A stretch of 64,000 nt of DNA, from positions 8,742,001 to 8,806,000 of the forward strand of contig NZ_CP197418.1 of the NCBI RefSeq assembly GCF_052161655.1, written 5' to 3'. Made by a program: the position numbers and the translations under genes. This DNA is from Novipirellula sp052161655 (lineage in GTDB: Bacteria > Planctomycetota > Planctomycetia > Pirellulales > Pirellulaceae). This document shows, piece after piece, positions 27,767-37,732 of this stretch; positions within the stretch are counted from its first letter, which is position 1, and the number at the start of each line of letters is the position of its first letter. The notes below the pieces were generated by a model, which worked only from the letters and a program-made list of their open reading frames with translations, was not told the origin of the DNA and made no database searches.

Positions 27767-28216
27767 AGGAAATTTCACTCTAAAATGGGGGAGGTGGGAA
27801 TGGCGGATGACGAGCAGTCCGACGCAAAAAGGTGTTTCTTCGTGCTTGTCTGCGAAATAACAGACGGTGGGCGAGTCTTCGTTCCTACAAGATACGAAAA
27901 GAACAAGCAGGAAACAGGGTGACAAAAATCCTTTGATTCAGCCAAAAACACTTAGAATACCACTCAGTGACGCCTTGGCTTGGGTAAAATTTTAACCACA
28001 TCGGATCATTACGTGTCGAGCCATAGGCTGCGTATTCAGCCACGGATCCTCTTTCATCTAAAATAGACGCGTCCCTTCATGACTCCAACAACCGGCGGTC
28101 AATCGTTGCTGTATCGAAACGTTGCTAACGAATCCAGGATGAATGGTGCGCATCGGCATGGTTCGGCACTGGATTCGAAACAACCTCTTGAATGTTCTGG
28201 TCATGCAACCCGCGAA
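27767..28216. other. Intergenic region
   Basis: Divergent region between the propeller gene and the helical-repeat gene. No repeat, RNA or small gene was seen. An AT-rich stretch near 27985-27999 (GGGTAAAATTTTAACC) is the likeliest promoter area. Confidence 0.35.
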
Positions 28217-31084
28217 ATGCGTCGGGGGACGAACCGTCTTTCGATCCTGCTAGTGCTGATCTGCGTTTTTGGGATTTCGGTACCGCTTGACGCTGGGCCT
28301 CGCGAAGACGGGCCTCGCGAGGTTGGCAATTCGGCGATCGATCAAACGCCATCCGAGCCCGCCGACGCTATTTCGATCGAGCAGTTGTCGGACAACAATT
28401 ATTCGCGACGCCAAGCAGCTACGATGCAGATGTGGCGTTTGCGTGAATCGTCACGGCAAGCAGTTCAGGACGCCGCGCGGCACCCGGATCCAGAAGTCGC
28501 CGATCGTGCGAACTGGATTTTACGGCAATGGCGACGCGGGGCCTTGCCCGAGACGCCACCGGAATTGGCCCGATTGCTGCAACAAAACGATGATCCGTCG
28601 GTGTTGGAAGAACTGCTCGAAGTCGGTCAATTCGGCGCCGTCGTGGTCGCAGTGGAAGAGTCTGCGGGAACCGCCCAACGAACGCTGCTGAACCAACGAT
28701 TGGCTTCCGCGTTAACCCGCCGCTTTCCCGTCTATGTGCGACGCGCTTATCAAGATGGATTGTTGTTGGATTTGCTCCGTCTCGTCGATCTTGTTGCTGA
28801 TTCCAAAGAGATGGCGGTTTGTCGCGTTCAGTTAATGCAAGAGCTTGAGATCGACGTTGACGACGAGCATCTATTACCACAGGCGGCTAAGAATTGGACG
28901 CCGATTGTCCGAAACGAAGCCGAAGTTGTGGTGCTGGCCGTGCTGGGAAGGATGGATGATGCGATCGCTCGCGCGAGAGAATATGGTGACGAATCGTTGC
29001 TACGGATTTGCCAAATGCTAATTGGCGACTGGCAAACCATTGCCAAAGAGACTGCCGTTGCCGCAGCCCAATCCCCTACGAACTCACCCGAACGAAGTCG
29101 ATTGTGGTGCCAAGCCTTGGTCGCAGCTGACCGAGCCAATGACAATGACATCCGCAAACAAGCGGTGGATGAATTGGTTGGTATACCGATCACAGTGAGT
29201 GATGCTTCGGTTGACTTGCGATGGAAAACGTTGGCCAGCCACGGTTTCGTTGACGAAGCGCTCACCGTGTTGACGCGAATCGAAAACATCTACGATGCCG
29301 TTAAAAGACCCCGTTCGGATTCCGCCGCTGTAGTCGCGATCGCATCGGCGCGAACCGATCGTGCTTTTGAAATTTTGGATTACCCCTACGAAGAAATCGA
29401 TACAAATTTGCGAACTTGGATTGCCGAGGCAATCCAAGAGCAAACGCAAGACACGCTCGATGCCAAGACATTGGGAGTCACGCCCCGAGTCGCCCCCAAA
29501 CTGAATCGCTTGCTGTCGTTGATGCGTTGTTTGTTAGCGGTGGGTCGTGAACAAGACGCGTGGACGATTGCCCGAGACCTAACCGACTCGGGTGCCATCG
29601 TCGGCAGTCAACGAATCCGTGACACGGTGCTGATCACATTGCTGGTGACCAATCGTGACGACTGGATCGCCCGCTTGGCTGTGCGGCCCGGCGAGGCAGC
29701 ATTGACGAGCGAAACGCAGCGAATGTTGGTGGCAGGGCTTTCGGATATCGATTCAAAGACTTGGGAAATGATACTCGAGTCCATTTCGGCCATGATGCCG
29801 GCGATCCCATTTGATCAACGTGTGCAGATCGCGTTTGACTTTTGTAGCGGTGAAATCCCCAATGGCTTCGAAAACAATGCGGTTTTTCGGCAACTTTATC
29901 AAACATTGACATCCAACCAAGCCTATTTCCCGGCCTCGGGGCAACGTTCGCTTGTCCGGCGAACCGTTCCCCGTCGGTTGAACCTTCAAATCGCGACGTT
30001 GTTTTCCCAGCTTGGACAAGCGGAGATTGCAACCGAGATTTTGGCGAACCTTGCGGCCAGCGGTGACATCGCAGCCACATTTTCCATGGCCGAGCGTGAA
30101 CTGGATTTAGGACGCGCCGAAAGTGCCTCGGCAGGATTCGATCGCGTTTGGAAATCGGTAGCTGCGACACCACGCCCCTCGGTTTCCGCCGCAACGGTAC
30201 GGTACATTCGTCAAGACCCTGAGCAGATCCATTTTGCTGCTAAAGCTACGGTGGCTCAGTGGATTTTGGCGAGACGCCAAGGCCATGCAACCCAAGCCGC
30301 CAGTCTGCAACAGCAACTGAGATTGATGCTGTGTTCACCCGCCATGGAAGTTCGCAGCGAGTTGCTTGAGTATTTGGGCGATCGAGGTGAAAAGGAGATC
30401 ACACTGCAAGCGTATCGGCGGTTGCTGCCAATGGCGGCGTTTGGTTCCGAGGGAGCGACGGAGCTTTACGACGTCGCCCGCAATTACTCTTCTATCGTTC
30501 GCGAAGCGGATCCCATCGACGCAGCAAAATGGTTTGATTTAGCGATTGGCGGTACTTTGGAAACGACCTTCTTTCGCTCAGTTGCCTATATCTCGCTGCC
30601 GGTTTTTGTCCGCCGTTGGCAACTCGAAGGCGCCATCGAAAACGGCGACGAACTGCAGGTCAAACGCCATCTCGATCGCATTTATGAATTGGACCCGCTC
30701 GACATTGATGTTGCCGAGCGGTTGCTTCCAAAAATGCGTGCCAAGGGAATGGACAAGATCGCAGACACTTCGTTCTACCGCGTTTGGGAGGCCGGGCTTG
30801 CTTACATTGCCGCGTATCCGTTTGATGCGACCGCAGGTAACAACTTGGCCTGGATCGCTGCAATGAATAAACGAGAGCTCAGCGAAGCATCCCGATTGTC
30901 CGAACAAGCGGTCTACTTTGAACCTGAAAGTGCGATTTATCGAGACACGTTGGCGGAGATCCTGTTTCTGCTCGGCCGCGTCGACGAGGCGTTGCAGATT
31001 GAGAGCGGCTGTTTACTAGATGATCCAGGTCAGTGGCATTTGCACGAACAGATCGAAAAGTACTCCGAGGCGATGCCTGAATGA
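28217..31084 (+). CDS. Large exported helical-repeat (HEAT/TPR-like) protein
   Basis: About 955 residues from ATG 28217 (MRRGTNRLSILLVLICVFG gives a signal peptide); the frame is open from 28079. After the signal a HEAT-like start (DNNYSRRQAATMQMWRLRES, HPDPEVADRANWILRQWRRG) leads into a long run of paired helices. The C-terminus is TPR-like (FDATAGNNLAWIAAMNKRELSEASRLSEQAVYF, IYRDTLAEILFLLGRVDEAL). It is probably a periplasmic protein-interaction scaffold. Its TGA overlaps the ATG of the sensor kinase (ATGA at 31081), so it is translationally coupled to a two-component system and might act as its sensing or assembly partner, which is inference. Confidence 0.85.
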   Translation: MRRGTNRLSILLVLICVFGISVPLDAGPREDGPREVGNSAIDQTPSEPADAISIEQLSDNNYSRRQAATMQMWRLRESSRQAVQDAARHPDPEVADRANWILRQWRRGALPETPPELARLLQQNDDPSVLEELLEVGQFGAVVVAVEESAGTAQRTLLNQRLASALTRRFPVYVRRAYQDGLLLDLLRLVDLVADSKEMAVCRVQLMQELEIDVDDEHLLPQAAKNWTPIVRNEAEVVVLAVLGRMDDAIARAREYGDESLLRICQMLIGDWQTIAKETAVAAAQSPTNSPERSRLWCQALVAADRANDNDIRKQAVDELVGIPITVSDASVDLRWKTLASHGFVDEALTVLTRIENIYDAVKRPRSDSAAVVAIASARTDRAFEILDYPYEEIDTNLRTWIAEAIQEQTQDTLDAKTLGVTPRVAPKLNRLLSLMRCLLAVGREQDAWTIARDLTDSGAIVGSQRIRDTVLITLLVTNRDDWIARLAVRPGEAALTSETQRMLVAGLSDIDSKTWEMILESISAMMPAIPFDQRVQIAFDFCSGEIPNGFENNAVFRQLYQTLTSNQAYFPASGQRSLVRRTVPRRLNLQIATLFSQLGQAEIATEILANLAASGDIAATFSMAERELDLGRAESASAGFDRVWKSVAATPRPSVSAATVRYIRQDPEQIHFAAKATVAQWILARRQGHATQAASLQQQLRLMLCSPAMEVRSELLEYLGDRGEKEITLQAYRRLLPMAAFGSEGATELYDVARNYSSIVREADPIDAAKWFDLAIGGTLETTFFRSVAYISLPVFVRRWQLEGAIENGDELQVKRHLDRIYELDPLDIDVAERLLPKMRAKGMDKIADTSFYRVWEAGLAYIAAYPFDATAGNNLAWIAAMNKRELSEASRLSEQAVYFEPESAIYRDTLAEILFLLGRVDEALQIESGCLLDDPGQWHLHEQIEKYSEAMPE

Positions 31085-33126
31085 GTGAACCTTTGTCCGA
31101 GTCAGTGCTCCGCAATGTCCTGTTTGAACAGTCGTCGGATGCTCAGTTTGTTTACAACGAGCAAGGCATTTTGCAGTGCAACCCAGCAATGGCCCAAATG
31201 TTGGGAGTGCCCGACTCGAAATCTCTTCTGGGACGCCACCCGAGTGAATTTTCGCCGCAATTCCAATTGGATGGAAAATTGTCGGTCGAAAATCGTCAAC
31301 AGATTGAAACCCTTGTTCGACAACAAGGAAACCATCGCTTCGAATGGTTATTCGTTCGTGCCGATGGAGAAGAATTCGTATGCGAGGTCACCCTGTCGCG
31401 AGTGCAATTGACCTCCGGTGACGCGGTCGTGGGCGTTTGGCGTGAGATAACGGATCGCCGCATTGAACAGGAAAAACTACGGCAAGCACAAACGCGTTTG
31501 CAGCACGCACTGCGTGGAGGAAATGTTGGACTTTGGGATTGGGATCTGACGACCGATGAAGTCTTTTACTCTGACCAGTGGCATCGGCAATTAGGAGAAG
31601 TTCCCGGCACGCTATCGACATACGTGGATTGGGAATCACGCATTCACGTCGACGATTTGGCTGGGGCGATTCAGCGGGTCAAAACGCTGCTGGCTAGCAA
31701 CAACGAAGAGTACGAATCGACGTTTCGAATGAAACACTCTTCCGGTGTGTTTCGCTGGATCCTGGCTCGCGGCCAGGTATTTCGTGATGCGAAAGGGCAG
31801 CCCACTCGCTTGCTCGGAGTCCACCTGGATGTAACGGATCAAAAAGAACACGAGCAGCGTCTCAGCAACGATCTGTATTTAAGCGAAGTAATGTTGCAGA
31901 TGCTCGAGTCAACCTTGCGTGTGACGTCACTCGAAGGACTCAGCACGATCGTTTGCCAACAGTCCCGACGATTGTTCGCCGCACATATCGCGGGGATCGA
32001 TTTATGCCATACGTCTACGGACAAACATGAAGTCCACGGCCGTTCTTATTCTTCGAAATATCAAACCTTTGTTCCTGAGCAATCGGTCGCTGAAGCGGAC
32101 GATTCGGAGAGCGGGGACGAGCATCCGGACGATATCGCAACGTGCGATTTTCTTCGCTCGCTCGACCAAGGCGTGATGAATTTTTCGCCAGAGCGGTTAC
32201 AGTCGCATCCAATGGGTTCGAGCTTGTGTCAACCAACGTCACAACGACCTGCATTGCGTGGGATGCTGGTGTGTCGTTTGTATGACGGTGAAGGTCAAGC
32301 ATTGGGAGCGATTTGGCTGTCGGACAAAGAGACGGGCGATTTTGACCAAGACGATCAATCCATGCTTCGTCAAATTGCTTATATCGTTTCAACGCTGGTC
32401 GTTCGTCTGAATGCGCAAGAGGAACTTCGTCATCAGACCGAACTGCTGGACGAAAGCAACGAAGAGTTAAAACAGTTCGCATACGTCGCATCGCACGATT
32501 TACAGCAACCGCTACGCGCGATCTCGAATTATGCCGAGTTTATTAACGAAGACTACGGCGACAAATTAGGAGAAGAGGGCAAACGTTATTTGCACCTACA
32601 GATTGCCGCAGCGAAACGAATGAAGAAGCTGATTGACGACTTGCTGCAATACTCCAGAGTCAGCCGCGACGACGCAGATTTCACCGAAGTGAACATGGAC
32701 AATGTGGTCCAAGAGGCGATGCGGTGGTTAGAAGCGACGATCGAAGAAACGGACGCCGAGATTCGCTACGATAAACTGCCCACCGTTCGTGGTGTTGAAA
32801 CGCGTTTGTCTCAATTGTTGCAAAACCTAATCGGCAATGCGATCAAATATCGTGATCCAGAGCGTCGTCCCGAGATCACGATTTCAGCCACCGAGCAGGC
32901 CGATCACTGGTTGTTTGTCGTCGCAGATAACGGGATCGGTATTGATCCAAAATTTCACGGAGAAGTATTCCAGGTGTTTCGGCGCTTGCACGATGGAAGT
33001 AGTATCGAAGGAACTGGAATCGGTCTCGCGCTTTGTAAGCGGATCGTACAGCGACATGGTGGCGATATTTGGGTAGAGTCGGCGGAAGGTGAAGGAAGTC
33101 GATTCTGTTTTCAAGTCCAAAAGTAA
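31081..33126 (+). CDS. PAS-PAS-GAF sensor histidine kinase
   Basis: 681 residues without a clear membrane segment, so probably a soluble kinase. PAS 1 is at about 10-130 (QSSDAQFVYNEQGILQCNPA, then VVGVWREITDRR), PAS 2 at about 140-265 (VGLWDWDLTTDEVFYSDQW, RLLGVHLDVTDQKEHEQR) and a GAF-like domain at about 270-445. HisKA follows with the phospho-accepting His472 in VASHDLQQPLRAISNYAEF, then HATPase with NLIGNAIKYRD, VADNGIGID and GTGIGLALCKRIVQRHGG. HDLQxPLRAI is the style of phytochrome-like kinases paired with Rcp1-type regulators, and exactly such a regulator follows. ATGA overlap with the upstream gene. Confidence 0.95.
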   Translation: MSEPLSESVLRNVLFEQSSDAQFVYNEQGILQCNPAMAQMLGVPDSKSLLGRHPSEFSPQFQLDGKLSVENRQQIETLVRQQGNHRFEWLFVRADGEEFVCEVTLSRVQLTSGDAVVGVWREITDRRIEQEKLRQAQTRLQHALRGGNVGLWDWDLTTDEVFYSDQWHRQLGEVPGTLSTYVDWESRIHVDDLAGAIQRVKTLLASNNEEYESTFRMKHSSGVFRWILARGQVFRDAKGQPTRLLGVHLDVTDQKEHEQRLSNDLYLSEVMLQMLESTLRVTSLEGLSTIVCQQSRRLFAAHIAGIDLCHTSTDKHEVHGRSYSSKYQTFVPEQSVAEADDSESGDEHPDDIATCDFLRSLDQGVMNFSPERLQSHPMGSSLCQPTSQRPALRGMLVCRLYDGEGQALGAIWLSDKETGDFDQDDQSMLRQIAYIVSTLVVRLNAQEELRHQTELLDESNEELKQFAYVASHDLQQPLRAISNYAEFINEDYGDKLGEEGKRYLHLQIAAAKRMKKLIDDLLQYSRVSRDDADFTEVNMDNVVQEAMRWLEATIEETDAEIRYDKLPTVRGVETRLSQLLQNLIGNAIKYRDPERRPEITISATEQADHWLFVVADNGIGIDPKFHGEVFQVFRRLHDGSSIEGTGIGLALCKRIVQRHGGDIWVESAEGEGSRFCFQVQK

Positions 33127-33150
33127 CGCTCGTTTTTTTGAACAATCAAG

Positions 33151-33582
33151 ATGATGCATAAGAAAAGTCTGCGGATCCTACTCGTCGAAGATGCCGAGTT
33201 CGAGGCCGAGATAACAAAACGAGCTTTGAGTTCGTGTGAATTCGAGAATTCGATGACACGTGTGGCCAGCGGTGAAGAAGCACTCAGCTATCTTCGTCGC
33301 GAAGCAGGATTTGAGGATGTGGAAATGCCACATCTGATCCTCTTAGATCTCAATCTTCCGATGATGGGTGGACGCGAGGTGCTCGGCGAGATCCGCAGCG
33401 ATCCGTCACTAGCCCATCTGTTCGTAATCATCTGTTCGGCGTCCGACGAACCGAGCGAAGTGACCAAGGCGTACCAGGCCACTGCAAACGCCTACATCAC
33501 CAAACCGCTGGGACTTGTTCCGCTTAGAGAAATGATGAACAAGGTCGGCGATTTCTTGCTAAACGTCGTCAAGATTCCTTAG
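33151..33582 (+). CDS. Single-domain response regulator (Rcp1-like)
   Basis: 143 residues consisting only of a receiver domain. Acidic pocket LVEDAE, phospho-acceptor D66 in LILLDLNLPMMGG, switch Ser in IICSASD, and K118 in AYITKP are all present. There is no output domain, so it likely relays phosphate or acts by protein contact. It lies 24 bases after the kinase gene and is its probable partner; the kinase style and the regulator style (Rcp1-like) agree. Confidence 0.95.
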   Translation: MMHKKSLRILLVEDAEFEAEITKRALSSCEFENSMTRVASGEEALSYLRREAGFEDVEMPHLILLDLNLPMMGGREVLGEIRSDPSLAHLFVIICSASDEPSEVTKAYQATANAYITKPLGLVPLREMMNKVGDFLLNVVKIP

Positions 33583-33602
33583 GAACCTTCCTTAGCTAAT
33601 CA

Positions 33603-33721
33603 GCCGTACGCATAATTCGGCAGCTACCTCTCCACCGACTTGTTCGGGGGAGAGGTAGAGCACGCCCTTTAGGCGTTGGGCCGGCGCTGGTGTTGCTGGC
33701 ATCGGGCGTCCGCCGCCCGAT
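33603..33721. repeat. Cluster of hairpins between convergent genes
   Basis: Hairpin CTACCTCTCC/GGAGAGGTAG (33624-33658) and hairpin ATCGGGCG/CGCCCGAT (33701-33721), with a smaller ACGCC-CTTTA-GGCGT between. The start, GCCGTACGCATAATTCGGCA, resembles a segment at 46180-46206. None has a T run, so they look like dispersed repeats rather than classical terminators. Confidence 0.55.
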
Positions 33722-33740
33722 CGTCTTCTTTCAAACCGTC

Positions 33741-36485
33741 CTACTTCGACAGATTGCGAAGCACTGTCGGCAGGATTCCTACGTTGCGGTAGTACTGCAA
33801 CTCTACCGGTGTATCGATCCGCACCACACATGGGAACGTCTTGGTGTTGTTATTGACGTCCGTGGCATGCACGGTGATTGTTGAACGTGGTTCGATCGCG
33901 TCCGACAATTCAGGAATGTCAAACGTTTCCTCGCCAGTCAAACCGAGCGATTGCCAAGTAGCACCATCGGCAAATTCAAGCGGCAGAACGCCCATGCCAA
34001 CCAAGTTGCTGCGATGGATACGCTCGTAGCTTGCCGCGATGACCGCTTTGACGCCTAGCAACATCGTGCCCTTGGCGGCCCAGTCACGACTGCTGCCGGT
34101 ACCGTACTCGGCCCCCGCCAAAACAACCAACGGTACGCCGGCGGCTTGATATTTCATCGACGCGTCGTAAATGCTCATCACGTCGCCATCAGGCAGATAG
34201 CGAGTGACGCCGCCTTCGGTGCCGGGCGCCATTTGGTTGCGGATGCGAATGTTGGCAAACGTTCCTCGCACCATGACGCGGTCGTTGCCGCGGCGTGATC
34301 CGAAGCTGTTGAAGTCACGCACCTCAACGCCTGAGTCCTTTAGGAATTTCCCAGCAGGGCCATCCGATGCGATCGCACCAGCGGGGGAGATGTGGTCTGT
34401 CGTGACCGAATCGCCAAGCAGCGCCAACACGCGAGCCCCTTTCAACGGTGCGATGTCCGGTACCGCTTCGGCAGTCACCGAATCAAGGAACGGAGGATGA
34501 TGAATGTAGGTGCTCTTTTCGTTCCACGGATACAACGCACCGCCGGAGACATCAATTGCGTTCCACAATTCGTTACCTGTCACCGATGATTCGTATTGTT
34601 CAGTGAACATCGATGGATCAATCGACGATGCCATTGTTTCGCGAATTTCTTCGTTCGTAGGCCAAATGTCTTTCAAGAAGACGTCTTTGCCCGATTCGTC
34701 TTGCCCAAGCGGTTCGGTCAACAAATCGATGTCGGTCGTTCCGGCCAACGCGTAAGCCACGACCAAGGGAGGACTCGCTAGGTAGTTTGCTTTGGTCAGC
34801 GGGTTGACCCGGCCTTCGAAGTTGCGGTTGCCGCTGAGTACTGCCGACGCGATCAAATCCCCGGATTTGATTGCGGCCGCAACAGGTTCGGGAAGCGGGC
34901 CACTGTTTCCGATACAAGTCGTACAGCCGTAGCCGACGGTGTGGAAACCAAGCGTTCGCAGGCTGTCGGTGAGGTTGGCTTTGTCCAAATATTCGGTGAC
35001 CACGCGGGAACCAGGGGCCAAGCTCGTTTTGACGTGCGACGGCACTTTCAAACCACGCTCGGCAGCCTTCTTGGCCAGCAAACCAGCACCGATCATGACC
35101 GATGGGTTGCTGGTGTTAGTGCACGACGTGATCGCTGCAATCACGACGGCACCGTGAGTGATTACGCTGCTGTGGCCGTTGTTTTCCACCTTGCCGGTGC
35201 GTTTGAGTGCATCGGAGTCGAGCCCGAATCCCGTTTTGCCAACCGGAGCGGTCAAGCATTTTTCGAAGGACTTTTTCATGTCCTTTAGCGTGATCCGGTC
35301 TTGCGGGCGTTTCGGACCTGCCAAGCTTGGTTCGACTGTACCGAGATCCAGTAACAGCCTCTTAGTGTAGTTCAGCTCGGGACCATCATCGGTGCGGAAC
35401 AAGCCTTGTTCTTTGCAGTAGCTTTCCACCAACGCAATCTGTTGCTCGCTGCGCCCGGTTTGACGCATGTACTCGAGCGTGACTTGATCGACAGGGAAAA
35501 AGCCCATCGTCGCGCCGTATTCAGGAGCCATGTTGGCGATCGTGGCACGATCCGCCACGCTCATCTTGTTCATCCCGGTTCCGAAGAACTCGACGAACTT
35601 ACCGACCACGCCTTCTTCACGTAAAATTTCGACCACTCGCAAAACCATGTCGGTTGCGGTCGCGCCTTGTGGAAGAGCTCCGGTCAATTCGAATCCGATC
35701 ACTTCGGGCATCAACATGTACAGCGGTTGGCCGAGCATGTTAGCTTCGGCCTCGATACCACCGACGCCCCAGCCCAATACGCCGAGTCCGTTGATCATCG
35801 TGGTGTGGCTGTCAGTGCCGACGAGGGTGTCGGGCATCGCAACCGGGCCTTCGTCGGTTTCTTTGAGCGCGACGACGCTGGCCAAGTATTCGAGATTGAC
35901 TTGATGGACGATTCCGACGTTCGGAGGAACGACGCGGAAATTGTCGAAGGCTTTTTGCCCCCAACGCAGGAATTCATAGCGTTCGAGGTTACGTTCGAAT
36001 TCGCGTTCCACGTTTTGGGCGAGTGCACCATCGCTGCCGAAAAAGTCAACTTGGACCGAGTGGTCGATCACCAAGTCGACAGGAATTAGCGGGTTGATCT
36101 TGTTCGGATCGCCGCCAATTCGCTCCATCGCTGAACGCATCGCCGCCAAGTCGACGATCGCAGGAACGCCGGTAAAGTCTTGCAAGACAACCCGGTAAGG
36201 CTTGAAGGGGACCTCTTGTTTGGCCGGGGAAGCGGCGTCCCAAGCGGCCAAGTTTTTGACGTCCTGCTGAGTGACGAGAAAGTCGTCACAGTTTCGCAAA
36301 ACGGCTTCGAGCAAGACTCGAATGGAAAATGGTAGACGGCTGATCTCGCCCAACCCAGCTTCCTCGAGCTTGCTGAGACGATAAATCGTCGCTGTTCCGT
36401 GGCCAGTGTCAAATTGATCGCGTGCGCCGAATGGATCGAAATTCACAGCAGGATTCTCTAGCAAAGTGGACTTAAAAACATGCAT
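33741..36485 (-). CDS. acnA: Aconitate hydratase A
   Basis: Interconverts citrate and isocitrate through a 4Fe-4S cluster in the citric acid cycle. 914 residues, normal for the AcnA/IRP type. Cluster Cys residues are visible in AAITSCTNTSNPSVM and GYGCTTCIGNSGPL. Other signatures are LVGTDSHTTMINGLGVLGWG, FNSFGSRRGNDRVMVRGTFAN, LAGAEYGTGSSRDWAAKGT and the C-terminal swivel domain. The start MHVFKSTLLENPAV is the natural one. Alone on its strand. Confidence 0.98.
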   Translation of the reverse strand: MHVFKSTLLENPAVNFDPFGARDQFDTGHGTATIYRLSKLEEAGLGEISRLPFSIRVLLEAVLRNCDDFLVTQQDVKNLAAWDAASPAKQEVPFKPYRVVLQDFTGVPAIVDLAAMRSAMERIGGDPNKINPLIPVDLVIDHSVQVDFFGSDGALAQNVEREFERNLERYEFLRWGQKAFDNFRVVPPNVGIVHQVNLEYLASVVALKETDEGPVAMPDTLVGTDSHTTMINGLGVLGWGVGGIEAEANMLGQPLYMLMPEVIGFELTGALPQGATATDMVLRVVEILREEGVVGKFVEFFGTGMNKMSVADRATIANMAPEYGATMGFFPVDQVTLEYMRQTGRSEQQIALVESYCKEQGLFRTDDGPELNYTKRLLLDLGTVEPSLAGPKRPQDRITLKDMKKSFEKCLTAPVGKTGFGLDSDALKRTGKVENNGHSSVITHGAVVIAAITSCTNTSNPSVMIGAGLLAKKAAERGLKVPSHVKTSLAPGSRVVTEYLDKANLTDSLRTLGFHTVGYGCTTCIGNSGPLPEPVAAAIKSGDLIASAVLSGNRNFEGRVNPLTKANYLASPPLVVAYALAGTTDIDLLTEPLGQDESGKDVFLKDIWPTNEEIRETMASSIDPSMFTEQYESSVTGNELWNAIDVSGGALYPWNEKSTYIHHPPFLDSVTAEAVPDIAPLKGARVLALLGDSVTTDHISPAGAIASDGPAGKFLKDSGVEVRDFNSFGSRRGNDRVMVRGTFANIRIRNQMAPGTEGGVTRYLPDGDVMSIYDASMKYQAAGVPLVVLAGAEYGTGSSRDWAAKGTMLLGVKAVIAASYERIHRSNLVGMGVLPLEFADGATWQSLGLTGEETFDIPELSDAIEPRSTITVHATDVNNNTKTFPCVVRIDTPVELQYYRNVGILPTVLRNLSK

Positions 36486-36752
36486 TATTAACCGATGTCA
36501 TCAGTTTAACGATCCAATGCCCGGTTGTCTGTAAGGAGTCAAAATGGGGAGCAGGGAGAAGCAGCATTGGCGAAATACCGCGCCCCTTTGTTCACGGCCG
36601 GTGAAATTCTTTCCCCTCTAATGGTCGACGCGAGCCATTTGGGCGTTTGGTAAAATAGGTTGAGTTTGCGGCTCATCCGGATTCTCTTGGTCATTCCGGT
36701 TCTAAGGCGACGATATCTCAGGGCAACACGATCCCTTGGATAGAGGCTCCCG

Positions 36753-37631
36753 ATGAATTCCCGTAAAACTATCGTTTCGTCACGTCGATCCCGCACGTTG
36801 AAGTCGGTAATCCGATTTGCCTTGGCCGGAACACTGGCAGCAACCCTGGCAACGCCGGCCATTCCCGCACTTGCGTCCGATTGCGGATGTGAAACTGCGG
36901 CCTGTGACTGTGGCGGAATCGCTCTGCCACTGACGGGCGATTGTGGATGCGAAGGGGTCGCAAACGCCTGTCCTCCGAAACATGGTCCAATCTACCGCTC
37001 ACTAGACGCCTTCGCTGGCGGCATCGAAAAATTGCTCGGACTGGACAAATGTCGGACCGGGGGCTGCGACACAGTGTCGTGTGACTCGGCGATGGGCGAC
37101 ATGATGATGTACGACGAGCATGAAGTTAACATCGTGCCATATTCAACCGAGGTTCCTCACTACGAAGACTCCGTCGAGATCTACGGTGAAAGCGTGAATC
37201 GGATGGCTCCTCGTATGCCCGCTCCAAGAATGCCCGAACCGCGAATGATGGCACCTCGCATGCCGATGCAGATGAGCGAACCGATCATCCGCTCCTCTCC
37301 ATCATCACACCAACCGATGGACGTCCGAGCCGGTTCGTTACCGATGGCGCCTCGCTCGCGTGGTGGAGATTCGATCGGATCCGGAGTGGCTCCGCAGTCG
37401 CGGGCCGTCCCCCGTGCGATTCCAACGCCCCGTCCTGAGACACCTCGCCGGGCGCCACAAAACAATCGCGCTGTGCCCGCACCTCCAAAAGAAGAAGGCG
37501 GATCGCTGTTCGACAGCCTGTCGGATCCGTTCAGTGCCGACGAAGTGCGTGTGAAACGATTTACGCCCGTTCGCCAAACTCAGTACGAAGTCCCCAAAGT
37601 CAACCGCACCGCGTTGCCACGATCCAATTGA
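36753..37631 (+). CDS. Exported Cys-rich, Met/Pro-rich protein, unknown function
   Basis: 292 residues. A long signal peptide (IRFALAGTLAATLATPAIPALA) is followed by a Cys-dense segment (DCGCETAACDCGG, GDCGCEGVANAC, about residues 46-75) and further Cys up to about 110. Next comes a Met/Arg/Pro repeat region (MAPRMPAPRMPEPRM, about 150-175) and a proline-rich linker, ending in FDSLSDPFSADEVRVKRF. Cys-dense beginnings of this kind also open the porin at 57372. Disulfide cross-linking in the planctomycete envelope is a reasonable guess. No named domain. Confidence 0.75.
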   Translation: MNSRKTIVSSRRSRTLKSVIRFALAGTLAATLATPAIPALASDCGCETAACDCGGIALPLTGDCGCEGVANACPPKHGPIYRSLDAFAGGIEKLLGLDKCRTGGCDTVSCDSAMGDMMMYDEHEVNIVPYSTEVPHYEDSVEIYGESVNRMAPRMPAPRMPEPRMMAPRMPMQMSEPIIRSSPSSHQPMDVRAGSLPMAPRSRGGDSIGSGVAPQSRAVPRAIPTPRPETPRRAPQNNRAVPAPPKEEGGSLFDSLSDPFSADEVRVKRFTPVRQTQYEVPKVNRTALPRSN

Positions 37632-37669
37632 TCGAGCGGCCCAAGGTTAAGCGGCAGAATCACCAGTAG

Positions 37670-37690
37670 CGAAACTCGCATAGAGTTTCG
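37670..37690. repeat. Short hairpin CGAAACTC/GAGTTTCG
   Basis: An 8-bp stem with loop GCATA between convergent genes. Same layout (GTAGCGAAA..., 8-bp stem, 5-nt loop) as the CGAAAGTC hairpins at 15414 and 44667. No T run. Confidence 0.55.
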
Positions 37691-37732
37691 GTCCGCATGA
37701 CGTCCTGGCCCCAAAAGTCTCTGCGACTGTGG

